Source: Bacillota bacterium (GTDB lineage Bacteria > Bacillota > Bacilli > Paenibacillales > NBRC-103111). From it: 56,686 bases of DNA. A program made the translations under genes and the position numbers. Location of the stretch: contig JAEWMH010000134.1 in the NCBI GenBank assembly GCA_023393235.1, positions 1 to 56,686 of the forward strand, given 5' to 3'. The notes under the pieces are model-generated. The model worked only from the letters and a program-made list of their open reading frames with translations, was not told the DNA's origin and did no database searches. This document shows positions 8,621 to 17,170 of the stretch, piece after piece. Within the stretch, counting starts at the first letter, position 1. The number at the start of each line of letters is the position of its first letter.

Positions 8621-11600
8621 TCAAGGCTCGGTGCCCCATACAAGGCTTCCACCCTGATACAGCGTCACCTTGCTCCAGTCGACAAAAGCAGTTTTGGTGC
8701 CGTCAAACGAGTAGTCATCGGCCTCATTGAAGTTGGTCCAGTCGGTTTTGGCCACGCGCACCTGAATGTCACCGCTTTGGCCTCCAGGGGCAATCGTTCC
8801 CGCTGCGGAACTGAAGGAAATTTCCAGATAGGTGTCGGCTCCGGTTTTGGCCGGATTGATGGTCACGAATGCCCCGCTGACACTGCTTGTTCCCAGCTGC
8901 GCGTAATCGCAGTAGAAATTCAGGCCAGCGCTGCCTTCCTTGGTCAGGTAATAGCGCAGCTTCAGACCGCTGACATTCACAGGCGCAGTACCCGTATTCT
9001 TAATATTGAAGGTGGCGCTGATCATGTTGTCAGTAGCATTGGCATTGCCCACCTTGTATTGAACCGCCATTACACCGGGGGTGCCTGGCCCGGCTTTTAC
9101 CGGGGTTGCGCTGACCGGGGCTGAATTGGCGCTTTCTCCGGCAGCATTCAGGGCACTGACCGTGTAATAATAGGTGGTTCCATTAATCACAGATGAATCT
9201 TCGTATACCGCTGCCGTCACATTGGCTGCCACGGTGGTATATGGCCCGCTGCCGGTAAGAGCCCGCTTCACATTATAGCCCGTGGCTCCGGCAGAAGCCG
9301 TCCAACCCAGCTTCACGATTCCGTCTCCCGCAGCTGCGGTTAAGCCCGCAGGCACAGCCGGAGGTACGGGGGTTTGCTTCTTCGGTGTTGCGCTGGCCGA
9401 AGCTGAATTGGCGCTTTCGCCCACACTATTTACCGCGCTGATAACGTAGTAGTACGTGGTTCCGTTTACCACCTGCTTATCCGTGTATGCGGGGGAGGTT
9501 ACTGTTGCAAGAACGGTGTACGGTCCGCTTGCGGCAAGTGCCCGCTTCACCTTATATTCCGCTGCTCCGGCTGCAGCATTCCAAGTAAGATCAACCTGGC
9601 CGTCGCCAGCCGCTGTGGTCAAGCCAGCCGGTACTGCAGGGGGGGTGGGCACACCGGGCTTAGGCTCTTGACCAAACACAAGCTGCCCGTTGTCATACAC
9701 CGGCATATAGACGGTCTTGGCGGAGGCTGTGTTGCCGGCGGCAAGCCCCTGATAGGAATAGTCATTCAGCGGATTCCAGAAGGTAGAGGCCGTGGGGGCG
9801 CTCATGCGGAATTGAACTTCCTTCTTATGGGCGGATTGTCCGCCGGGGTAGATCTTGACTCCGGTAAAGTCTACATTCACATAATAGATATGATTGGCCG
9901 CATCATAAGGAAGAAGCTGCGAAACCTTAGCGCCTTGGTTGTAGTTGGTTGTGACAGGAATATCCTTGAAGGTATAGCCTGCTGCGTACACCTCGGATAA
10001 ATCCACAAAATACCGGAAGGAAAGCTTGTCGCCCATCCGTGCCGGCCAGCCGGAACGGTTATTCAGCAAGGCCTTGATTTCGGTGTAAGTACCTGCGCTG
10101 CTGTTGATGGAGGCCTCCACGAAAAACTCGTCATCTGTCGGTGTTTCCGCTACCGGGAAGTTCGCCAGAGGGGTTCCTCCATGGAGCAGCGCCATTTTGG
10201 CTACAGCCCCGGTGAAGCCTGCATTGTAATCCGTTGCGACCTCATTGCTTACGTAATCATTGATGGAATCCGTATATTTGTCTGTGGCATCCGGTCCGCC
10301 GACCAAGGCGCCGTACAGCACATGCCGGTGGGCTGCGGGAACCGTCTGGCTGTCCGCCCAGGAGCCGTGGGAGGTACGGTGGTGGGGACTCTTGGGCGAG
10401 TTCAGGCCGAAGCCCACCACATAGCTCGAATTACGCGGGTTGTCGCCCAGCATGTAATTGATCTGGCGCTCAGCAAAGCTGCGGTATTTCTGGGCCTTGG
10501 CGGGATTGGTGCTTTGCAGCCAATCCGAATACACGAAGGCCAGGAAGGAGGCATTGGCGGAGTAGCGGAGGGAGCCCCAGGTATCCAGCCAAGCCAGACC
10601 GCCGGGTGTGTACTTGATCTTCTCTCCGGTATCGGTTGTGCCTGTGGTCCAGTAGTCCAGATTCCGTTCGGTGGATACTGTGAATCGGGCATCTCCCGTC
10701 AGGCGGGCCAGCAGCACCTGGGCCCCATAATGCTTGTCGTCCCAGGCATGGGTCCACTTATAACCCCAGTACGGGGTTTGGCCTTCCTTGCCCCATTCAT
10801 CTGTGGAGTCGACGGCTTTATCCAGATAGGCTTGCTCATCGGTTGCCAAGTAAAGCCAGATTGCCGCCCAGGTCAGCTCATCCTGGTATCCGCTCCAGGA
10901 ATTGTAGAATGTTTGGGCATCCTTGATGCTGTCCGAATACTTACCCCGGTAGGTATCTGCGAAGATAAAAAGCTGGCGGGCATGGGTCAAAAGCGTATCG
11001 GCATAAGCGGGGTCGCTGTCCCGGAACACAATGGACGCCGAAGCCATGGCGGCTGCCGTTTCACCGGCCAGATCGGAGCCCGGAAGCTGGGGGGTGATCT
11101 TATAAGAGGGACGGTCCATCTGCATCACCTCAGCGGGACCCCACCAATTATGATCGGCATTGCCTGCACCCACCTGACCGTACAATTCGTTGGGAGCCGT
11201 ATGGGCCTTGATAAAATAGTCATTGACGAAACGGAGATTCAAGAGCATTTCGTCCAATTGTCCGGTTTGCACATAAGCATCCTTATACTCGTAGACACCC
11301 CAAGCCAGCATGGTAGCCGAGGCGGCCATAGGCAGACCGAACTTTACATGATCCCCCGCATCATACCAGCCTCCGGTCAGGTCCTTACCCACGTCGGCCC
11401 CGTCTGTAAGGCCTGAATCGCCTCTCCAGGAGACCCGGTTCCACTCGGGAAGCATGCCCGATTGCTGGGCTTCATAGAAAAGCAGCGATTTCTGCAGCGC
11501 CTCGCCATAATTAAACGCAGCCGCCGATGCTCCCGCTTGTGCCGCTGATGCCCCGGATGGAGCGGCGACCGATCCTGCCGCAGCCGTAATCACAATTGCA

Positions 11601-11650
11601 GCGGATACTGCCGTGCTCACACATTTGCGTGTTATGCTGTGTAATTTCAT
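8621..11650 (-). CDS. GH9 processive endoglucanase with CBM3c-Fn3-Fn3-CBM3
   Basis: A 1009-residue secreted cellulase. Signal peptide about 1-37, GH9 (alpha/alpha)6 domain about 45-490, a CBM3c-like module about 505-655 fused behind it, two Fn3 modules about 665-848, and a C-terminal cellulose-anchoring CBM3 at 860-1009. WYDAGDHVKF carries the catalytic aspartates, and NDYVSNEVATDYNAGF holds the acid glutamate. GH9 followed directly by CBM3c is the arrangement of processive endoglucanases (theme B), where CBM3c feeds the chain into the active site. GGAGGG lies 10 bases before the ATG. It is second in the operon, 26 bases after GH6 and 57 before GH5. Confidence 0.95.
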   Translation of the reverse strand: MKLHSITRKCVSTAVSAAIVITAAAGSVAAPSGASAAQAGASAAAFNYGEALQKSLLFYEAQQSGMLPEWNRVSWRGDSGLTDGADVGKDLTGGWYDAGDHVKFGLPMAASATMLAWGVYEYKDAYVQTGQLDEMLLNLRFVNDYFIKAHTAPNELYGQVGAGNADHNWWGPAEVMQMDRPSYKITPQLPGSDLAGETAAAMASASIVFRDSDPAYADTLLTHARQLFIFADTYRGKYSDSIKDAQTFYNSWSGYQDELTWAAIWLYLATDEQAYLDKAVDSTDEWGKEGQTPYWGYKWTHAWDDKHYGAQVLLARLTGDARFTVSTERNLDYWTTGTTDTGEKIKYTPGGLAWLDTWGSLRYSANASFLAFVYSDWLQSTNPAKAQKYRSFAERQINYMLGDNPRNSSYVVGFGLNSPKSPHHRTSHGSWADSQTVPAAHRHVLYGALVGGPDATDKYTDSINDYVSNEVATDYNAGFTGAVAKMALLHGGTPLANFPVAETPTDDEFFVEASINSSAGTYTEIKALLNNRSGWPARMGDKLSFRYFVDLSEVYAAGYTFKDIPVTTNYNQGAKVSQLLPYDAANHIYYVNVDFTGVKIYPGGQSAHKKEVQFRMSAPTASTFWNPLNDYSYQGLAAGNTASAKTVYMPVYDNGQLVFGQEPKPGVPTPPAVPAGLTTAAGDGQVDLTWNAAAGAAEYKVKRALAASGPYTVLATVTSPAYTDKQVVNGTTYYYVISAVNSVGESANSASASATPKKQTPVPPAVPAGLTAAAGDGIVKLGWTASAGATGYNVKRALTGSGPYTTVAANVTAAVYEDSSVINGTTYYYTVSALNAAGESANSAPVSATPVKAGPGTPGVMAVQYKVGNANATDNMISATFNIKNTGTAPVNVSGLKLRYYLTKEGSAGLNFYCDYAQLGTSSVSGAFVTINPAKTGADTYLEISFSSAAGTIAPGGQSGDIQVRVAKTDWTNFNEADDYSFDGTKTAFVDWSKVTLYQGGSLVWGTEP

Positions 11651-11676
11651 CCTTCATGATCCCTCCATATGATTCA

Positions 11677-14127
11677 TTATGGTTCTACGCCCCATACCAG
11701 TGTGCTGCCGTCATAGAGTGTTACCTTGCTCCAGTCCGTTAAGGCTGACTTGGTGCTGTCGAAGGAATAGTCATTGGTTTCGTCAAAATTAGTCCAGTCG
11801 GATTTGGCAACACGAATTTGAATGTCTCCGCTTTGGCCGCCTGCCGCAATTGTACCTGCTCCTGCTGCGAAAGAGAGCTCCAGGTAAGTGTCGGCGCCGC
11901 TTTTCGCCGGACTTACGGTGGCGAAGGCTCCGCTCACGTTGCCGGACCCCAGCTGGGCATAATCGCAGTAGAAGTTCAAGCTTGCGCTGCCCTCTTTGGT
12001 CAGGTAATACCGCAGCTTCAGACCGCTCAGGCTCACGGCTGTGGTGCCGGTATTCTTGATATTGAAGGTGGCGGTAATCATATTATCCGTGGCATTGGCA
12101 TTGCCCACCTTGTACTGAACCGCCAAGGTGCCGGTTCCGGTGCTGCCTCCTACAGGCAAAGCGCTCACCTGGGCAGAATGCGCTCCTTCACCCGCTGTAT
12201 TCGCAGCGCTGACTACATAATAGTAGGTCGTGCCGTTGGTGACAGCCGTATCCGTGTAAGCTGCAGCCGTAATGCCCGGTGCTACCGTCGTGTACGGGCC
12301 GCCGTTGACAGTGGCGCGTTTTACTGTATAGCTGGTTGCTCCGCTAACGGGAGACCAGGCTAAGGTGACCTTGGCATCTCCTGCCGCTGCTGTCAGCCCT
12401 GTGGGTGCAGGCGGTAAGGTTGGCACCGGCGTTTCGGCCGGGGTGGCGCTGACCTGGAGGGAGTTAGCACTGGTTCCGGCAGCATTGGATGCAGTCACCA
12501 CATAATAATAGGTGGTGCCGTTCATAACAGTGGAATCTGTATAGCTGGCTGCGGTTACGTTGGCGGGCAATGCTGTGTAGGGCCCTCCGTTAACCGTCGC
12601 CCTTTTCACCGTATAGCTGGAGGCGCCCGATGAAGGTGTCCAGCTGAGGGCAACCTTGCCGTCTCCCGCAACGGCTGTTACTCCTGCAGGGGCAGCAGGG
12701 GCAACCGGATCTCCACCCGGAGTTCCGATTATCGTGGGATACGCATTCTTAACCAGCGCAACAAACTGGTCATGGAACCAGTGTCCGGCTACAGGCGCAT
12801 TCGGCATGGCTCCGGTTAGCACATTGGCCGAGGTGGTATAGGTGGGGTCACACATCCGGTCGAAACCCTTGCCTTCATTGTTGGGAATCTGCGAGCTGGA
12901 CCCGTCGGATTCGCCGGGAGGCTTCACCCACACGAAGGCGTCAAGATGGGAGGAGGGGTAACCGGTTGGTGCAACCTGCGGAGGTACACCGATGCCTGCG
13001 CCGGAGTTATTGCACCATAATCCGCGATGGGCCCGGCGGTCCACACGCCCGGAATTGACATAGGAATTAATATCATTGCCTATGGCTGCCGTCGGCCGGT
13101 TCGGTCCTCCCCAGCCGTTGCGGCTGGTATCGATCAGGAAGCCGAGGGTGCTGGGCCAGCCGGCATTGGTGAAGCTTTTGTACAAGGCTGCCGTATAGTC
13201 CGATTCATCGAAGTTGGGATTCCATTCATAGTAGTTGGAGGAACGGATCTGCGCCCCGTTAATGGTTAAATTCGGATTGGGCAAATTCGGCTCCTCAAGA
13301 GGCGAGGTGTTGGCTGTATTGGTAATAAAGCCGTTGATGCTCGCAAAGCCACGGGTAGTGGCTCCAACCACACTGGTCATCAGTTGGACTGTGCCGGACA
13401 TGTTGTTGTCCCAGCCCAGCCAGCCGGAGTGGCCGATGTCCATGTAGTTGTATACATTGGGAATCGCCGCCAGCTTATTCAAGGCATATTGGGTAGCCTC
13501 CACATAAATACCGGAGGAAGACGCCTGGGCGCATTGCGGATCGCTCAGGTTGGTCACCAGGTTGGGAAGGGAATCCGGTTCTACAATGTTGACGATTCGG
13601 ATGTCCTGATACTTCGGCTTGGCGAAAATGTTGGCAATCTCGTCAATGTACTCCGTTTTGTAGCGTGTGAGACCCGCTGTGGTTAACGGAAGCTCTCCGT
13701 TGGAGGCTAACGCATGACAGTCACGGCCTGGAAGATCATAGATAACGAAGGTTGCGGCAATCGGCTGATTGGCCTGCTTCTGGGAAAGAACAAGATCCAG
13801 ATGCTCCTCCAGGCTGCGGCGTCCGGCATTCACGTCCCCGCCGTAGATGGCATCAATCCGGTCCAGCCATACCGCCGTAGGATAGGATTTGATGGTACGC
13901 ATTTGATCCGCCAGTGCGGAGTCGGTAACCTGGGCAATGGAGGTGTCGATCAGATCCGCATAGTCCGGGTTCACATACATGGTGGCCCCCACGAAGGGAT
14001 TATCCGCATGAGGCTCGGCAGCTGAAGCCGGTTGAACGGCCGGAACGACCATACATGCCGCCAGAAGTGCCGACATACACAACATCTGCGTTCTTTTTTT
14101 GAGAACAGAAATAATCACATCATTCAT
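11677..14127 (-). CDS. GH6 cellobiohydrolase with Fn3-Fn3-CBM3
   Basis: An 816-residue secreted exocellulase acting from non-reducing ends. Signal peptide about 1-37, GH6 domain about 42-470, two Fn3 modules about 480-655, and CBM3 at 667-816. IYDLPGRDCHALASNGE carries the conserved GH6 aspartate and NIVEPDSLPNL the second active-site segment. First gene of the operon. The start is uncertain. AGGGAG directly abuts the ATG at 14127, which is too close, whereas an in-frame GTG at 14118 lies nine bases downstream of it and still leaves a complete signal peptide. The true start may therefore be 14118. GH6 is less common in Bacillota than the other three families. Confidence 0.94.
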   Translation of the reverse strand: MNDVIISVLKKRTQMLCMSALLAACMVVPAVQPASAAEPHADNPFVGATMYVNPDYADLIDTSIAQVTDSALADQMRTIKSYPTAVWLDRIDAIYGGDVNAGRRSLEEHLDLVLSQKQANQPIAATFVIYDLPGRDCHALASNGELPLTTAGLTRYKTEYIDEIANIFAKPKYQDIRIVNIVEPDSLPNLVTNLSDPQCAQASSSGIYVEATQYALNKLAAIPNVYNYMDIGHSGWLGWDNNMSGTVQLMTSVVGATTRGFASINGFITNTANTSPLEEPNLPNPNLTINGAQIRSSNYYEWNPNFDESDYTAALYKSFTNAGWPSTLGFLIDTSRNGWGGPNRPTAAIGNDINSYVNSGRVDRRAHRGLWCNNSGAGIGVPPQVAPTGYPSSHLDAFVWVKPPGESDGSSSQIPNNEGKGFDRMCDPTYTTSANVLTGAMPNAPVAGHWFHDQFVALVKNAYPTIIGTPGGDPVAPAAPAGVTAVAGDGKVALSWTPSSGASSYTVKRATVNGGPYTALPANVTAASYTDSTVMNGTTYYYVVTASNAAGTSANSLQVSATPAETPVPTLPPAPTGLTAAAGDAKVTLAWSPVSGATSYTVKRATVNGGPYTTVAPGITAAAYTDTAVTNGTTYYYVVSAANTAGEGAHSAQVSALPVGGSTGTGTLAVQYKVGNANATDNMITATFNIKNTGTTAVSLSGLKLRYYLTKEGSASLNFYCDYAQLGSGNVSGAFATVSPAKSGADTYLELSFAAGAGTIAAGGQSGDIQIRVAKSDWTNFDETNDYSFDSTKSALTDWSKVTLYDGSTLVWGVEP

Positions 14128-14160
14128 CTCCCTGTTTTATGGAATGGACATCCAACTCCC

Positions 14161-14176
14161 ATGAACACGCGTTCAT
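14161..14176. promoter_or_regulatory. Inverted repeat in cellulase leader, possible operator
   Basis: ATGAAC-ACGC-GTTCAT forms a 6-bp inverted repeat with a 4-base centre, about 35-50 bases before the GH6 start and 15 bases from the cre site. Its size suits a LacI- or TetR-type operator. The protein that might bind it is unknown. Confidence 0.4.
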
Positions 14177-14191
14177 TTTTGGGGAAAAGAA

Positions 14192-14206
14192 AGATAGCGC
14201 TTTCAA
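14192..14206 (-). promoter_or_regulatory. Catabolite response element (cre) of the cellulase operon
   Basis: On the minus strand TTGAAAGCGCTATCT fits the CcpA-site consensus WTGNAANCGNWNNCW at every fixed position. It lies about 65-80 bases before the GH6 start and some 290 bases downstream of the promoter at 14497-14526. CcpA bound there could block elongation, or a closer promoter that I do not see may exist. Confidence 0.72.
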
Positions 14207-14496
14207 ACTGATGCTAACTAATCATTTTGCTCCGGATTCATACGACAACAGCAGGAAGAATAAACGAGAGTTTTGGCAGTAGAGGATCGAAGAAAAGGCT
14301 TGAAAGCTGCGCGAGGCTGTAAACATACGCTTCTGGAAGAAATGGAAGCAGTCTTGGGGGTGAGGACTCATTTGGATGGACGAAAATGCGGGTGATTCCT
14401 TGTACACGGGATGAGCTTGTGAACGCGCTCTCTTAAAAATGCGCACCTCCCCGATTCAGATGTAGGTGTAAGGAATTAATGTAAATATCTGACATC
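14207..14496 (-). promoter_or_regulatory. Long 5' leader of the cellulase operon
   Basis: If transcription starts about seven bases after the -10 box at 14497-14502, the GH6 mRNA has a leader of about 360 nt. A GGGGAGG (14447-14453) sits here, but it abuts a GTG codon with no proper spacing, so I do not accept a leader peptide (frame 14222-14446). No known riboswitch, T-box or terminator is recognised. Confidence 0.4.
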
Positions 14497-14526
14497 ATTA
14501 TAGCCTACCTTTCAAAGACTTGTCAA
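14497..14526 (-). promoter_or_regulatory. Sigma-A promoter for the cellulase operon
   Basis: On the minus strand, TTGACA (14526-14521), an 18-base spacer and TATAAT (14502-14497): two perfect hexamers. Reading leads into GH6 with no gene in between. This is the only strong promoter seen for the four-gene operon. Confidence 0.78.
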
Positions 14527-14636
14527 TTTCCCTCTGGCATAAACACGTCCCATTTTTTTGTCATGCTTTCCTGTGAACTGACGGATTTCTACGTTTCTCT
14601 GCAGCATTCGAGAGTATTCTGGCTATTTCTAAAGTG

Positions 14637-14668
14637 AAAGCCCCTGACTCCGTAAAGTCAGAGGCTTT
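14637..14668 (-). terminator. Terminator of the stalk-domain gene
   Basis: AAAGCCCCTGAC (14637-14648) pairs with GTCAGAGGCTTT (14657-14668) just past the stop of the gene at 14687-15817. On the minus strand a short T-rich stretch (TTTCACTTTA) follows. It separates this gene from the cellulase promoter. Confidence 0.68.
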
Positions 14669-14686
14669 GATTTTTGATGCAGGAGC

Positions 14687-15817
14687 TTATTCAAACAGGC
14701 TCTGCGGAATGGTAAATTCGGGGAAGCCGACGGCGTAGGCTGTATACTCATAGGGTTCAAAGTAGACGACAATCTCGTTATTCCGCAGGAAAAACGGCTG
14801 GTTCTCGGAAATGGCTTCGAAGGGGGCCAGCACCATATCCTGCTTGACGAACTCCTCCTTCACCAGCTTGTTGATCACCGCCGCGTAATCCGGGTTATTG
14901 CCCGCCGCCTGCTGCAGCGTCAGGGTGTCTCCCGTAGCCAGATCGAAGGTTAACGGCACCCGGGCGGGCATACCGTGGGCGCCTCCGGTATACAGGTAGG
15001 ATTGCAGATACAGGCTCAGCTTGCCGCCGCTGTTCTGGGTGACGAAATAATGGACGGTGTAGCCGTTGGGGACGCTCCTGCCGCTGTCGCCTGCTTTCTC
15101 CAGATCCTTGCGGGAAGCCTCGGCGATGCGGTTTACCTCCGCCTGAATGGTGCCGTTTATCTTATCCTGGACTGCGGTGTCTGCCAGTCCGTTCACTTGC
15201 GGATACTGAAGCTTAAACTCCAGCTTGTCGGTGGTCTCATCGATAACCCCGGTGGTGATGGTCAGCGGGTTAAGAGACAAGGGAGTGAGCGATGTTACAC
15301 CATTTGTCCCATCCGTGACGGAGGTATAGCCAAAGGTGTCCAGAAAAAATCCGGCTGGCAGATAGGTGGTGCCGTCCACCAGCAGCGGCTCCGTTCCGTA
15401 AATGGTTTGCCCATTGACGGTATAGGGCTGCGGATCGCCTGCTTTGGTGCTGAGCGTAGCGTTGCGGCCGGTGATGGTGGAGATACTGTTCTCCGGGTCC
15501 CAGGCTACCTCGAGACCCAGCTTTTCGCTAAGGACGCGAATGGCTACATAAGTGGTTTCTCCATTGGGGGAGACCGCACCGGGAATGGATTCTTGTTGGC
15601 CGTTTATGTCCATGAGGAAGTTTTTGAACACAGGGGTCTTCTCTTGCTGGACCTCTGCGGCATGGACAGAGGTTTCCGCGCGTGCAGCGGGAACAGTTAT
15701 GGGGAGCAAGACGCTGCCCGCCAGCATTACAGCAGCAAGCGGCAGGATGATGAACCGTCCGGCCTGTGGCCGCCGGGATGAGGTGTTGGCGTCAGAGTGA
15801 TGGGGAACGTGTTTCAT
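14687..15817 (-). CDS. Secreted stalk-domain (copper amine oxidase N-terminal-like) and DUF4163/DUF3298 protein
   Basis: A 376-residue exported protein. A basic N-terminus and hydrophobic stretch (about 22-46, ending AARAE) form a signal peptide or anchor. Residues about 65-165 resemble the copper-amine-oxidase N-terminal 'stalk' domain common in Bacillota surface proteins (TTYVAIRVLSEKLGLEVAWD; TTYLPAGFF). Residues about 185-372 resemble the DUF4163/DUF3298 region found in RsiV and PdaC, including a GGAHG segment. No enzymatic activity can be assigned; a cell-wall or sensing role is plausible. AAGGAG precedes the ATG. Single-gene transcript with promoter at 15862-15891 and terminator at 14637-14668. 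Confidence 0.75.
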   Translation of the reverse strand: MKHVPHHSDANTSSRRPQAGRFIILPLAAVMLAGSVLLPITVPAARAETSVHAAEVQQEKTPVFKNFLMDINGQQESIPGAVSPNGETTYVAIRVLSEKLGLEVAWDPENSISTITGRNATLSTKAGDPQPYTVNGQTIYGTEPLLVDGTTYLPAGFFLDTFGYTSVTDGTNGVTSLTPLSLNPLTITTGVIDETTDKLEFKLQYPQVNGLADTAVQDKINGTIQAEVNRIAEASRKDLEKAGDSGRSVPNGYTVHYFVTQNSGGKLSLYLQSYLYTGGAHGMPARVPLTFDLATGDTLTLQQAAGNNPDYAAVINKLVKEEFVKQDMVLAPFEAISENQPFFLRNNEIVVYFEPYEYTAYAVGFPEFTIPQSLFE

Positions 15818-15861
15818 AAAATCTCAGCTCCTTTTGTGCCTGAATTTGTGTCAGAGATTAT

Positions 15862-15891
15862 AATATATACCCGTCTTTTCGGTTGGCTCAA
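15862..15891 (-). promoter_or_regulatory. Promoter of the stalk-domain gene
   Basis: On the minus strand, TTGAGC (15891-15886), an 18-base spacer and TATATT (15867-15862). A TATAAT a few bases on (15862-15857) is an alternative -10 box. Located 45-75 bases before the start codon. Confidence 0.45.
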
Positions 15892-15983
15892 TCAATAAAT
15901 AGACGTCCGCTTGGGGGAAATGGTTTAAATAGGTGGTAAGGGGAAGAGTAAATTAGGGGAGTCAGGATCAAAATAATACAAAA

Positions 15984-16000
15984 TTAGTACCAGGTATTAG
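15984..16000 (+). promoter_or_regulatory. FapR-type operator
   Basis: TTAGTACCAGGTATTAG closely matches the FapR operator (TTAGTACC followed by its inverted half). FapR represses fatty-acid synthesis genes in Bacillota until malonyl-CoA rises. The site ends ten bases before the -10 box TATAAT at 16011-16016, so it covers the -35 region. It supports a fatty-acid role for the fabH that follows. Confidence 0.8.
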
Positions 16001-16010
16001 AACAAAGTGC

Positions 16011-16016
16011 TATAAT
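16011..16016 (+). promoter_or_regulatory. -10 box of the fabH promoter
   Basis: TATAAT lies about 50 bases before the fabH start. The -35 hexamer at the expected 17-base distance (15988-15993) is poor and sits inside the FapR-type site. Confidence 0.55.
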
Positions 16017-16064
16017 AATCATAGGAGCTCTTATGCGGGGCAAAAAACGGGAGGGGTTGTGACC

Positions 16065-17064
16065 ATGCAGCACTCTGTATCGAAAATTACAGCTTTGGGA
16101 GCATATGTGCCGGAACGGATTCTGAGCAATGCCGATCTGGAAAAAATGGTGGATACCAATGACGACTGGATTGTGCAGCGTACGGGTATGAGAGAACGGC
16201 GGATTGCCGCTGACGGGCAGTTTTCCTCAGACTTGGCGGTTAAAGCGGTGGAGGACCTGGTGCGCCGTTATGGGGTGTCGGTGGCGGATGTGGATATGAT
16301 TCTGGTGGCTACCAGCACACCGGACTATTACCTGCCCCAGTACCGCCTCCCGGGTGCAGGCAGGGCTGGGTATTTCCCATGCAGGGGCGATGGATATCAA
16401 CGCTGCCTGTGCCGGATTTGTGTACGGGCTGCAGCTGGCGGATGGACTGGTTACCGGAGGTCTGTACCGCAAGGTGCTGGTGATCGGTGCGGAGACCTTG
16501 TCCAAAATCACCGATTATACGGACCGCTCCACCTGCATTCTGTTCGGGGATGGCGCCGGCGCTGTGCTGGTGGAGCGGGCGGAGGGGGAAGGGGATTTTG
16601 CGGCGGCTTTATCCGGGACCTTCGGAGAAGGCGGTATCCATGTGTACGGCAGCGGGTTGTCCTCGGAGCTGATGGGCGTAGCTTTAACGGGTGGCGGATG
16701 TCTGGTGCAAAACGGCAGAGAGGTCTACAAGTGGGCGGTGCGGACGGTTCCCGAGCAGCTAAAGGTGTTGTTGGACCGGGCCGGATGGGAAGCGGAGGAT
16801 GTGGATTGGTTTGTACCGCATAGCGCCAACCTGCGAATGATTGAGGCGATTTGCGAACGGGGTCCTGTGCCCATGGAGCATACGCTGACCAGCGTGGAAT
16901 TCCGGGGGAATACCTCGGCGGCGTCCATTCCCTTGGCGCTGCAGCTGGCGTTGGACGAAGGGAAGCTGAAGCAGGGACAACGGCTGGCGCTGCTGGGTTT
17001 TGGCGGAGGACTGACCTACGCGGGCGTGGCCCTGCGGTGGGGGGCTGATGATGTGAGGGTATAA
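16065..17064 (+). pseudogene. fabH: beta-ketoacyl-ACP synthase III (FabH), frameshifted
   Basis: FabH condenses acyl-CoA with malonyl-ACP to start fatty-acid synthesis. Residues 1 to about 92 (ITALGAYVPERILSNADLE through TSTPDYYLP) read in one frame. The rest, from STASRVQAGLGISHAGAMD on, reads in the next frame. The break is a CCCC run at 16335-16338 where three Cs would keep the frame. All catalytic residues survive downstream: Cys in NAACAG, His in VPHSAN, Asn in FRGNTS. GGGAGGGG lies eight bases before the ATG at 16065, better than a GTG at 16059. A base-calling error in a homopolymer, a recent inactivating mutation, or ribosomal frameshifting would look the same here. Confidence 0.85.
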
Positions 17065-17123
17065 GCCGGGGAGGGAGCAGCAGGAAGGAACGAGCTGCGT
17101 CAGGAGAGGCGGTAAGGCAAAGA

Positions 17124-17147
17124 ACGGGCATCTATCTGATGCCCGCT
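17124..17147. terminator. Weak hairpin between convergent fabH and kinase genes
   Basis: GGGCATC-TATCT-GATGCCC forms a 7-bp stem in the 106-base gap. It has no T tract on either strand, so a terminator role is uncertain. Confidence 0.35.
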
Positions 17148-17170
17148 GCTGCGTTTACGCCGGCGCAGCC

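Noticed and set aside
14222..14446. Leader peptide in the cellulase 5' region
   Set aside because: GGGGAGG directly abuts the GTG start with no spacing, and the peptide resembles nothing.
16335..16338. Programmed ribosomal frameshift in fabH
   Set aside because: No stimulatory Shine-Dalgarno-like element or structure was recognised near the CCCC run and FabH is not known for recoding, so a mutation or read error is simpler; kept only as an alternative.
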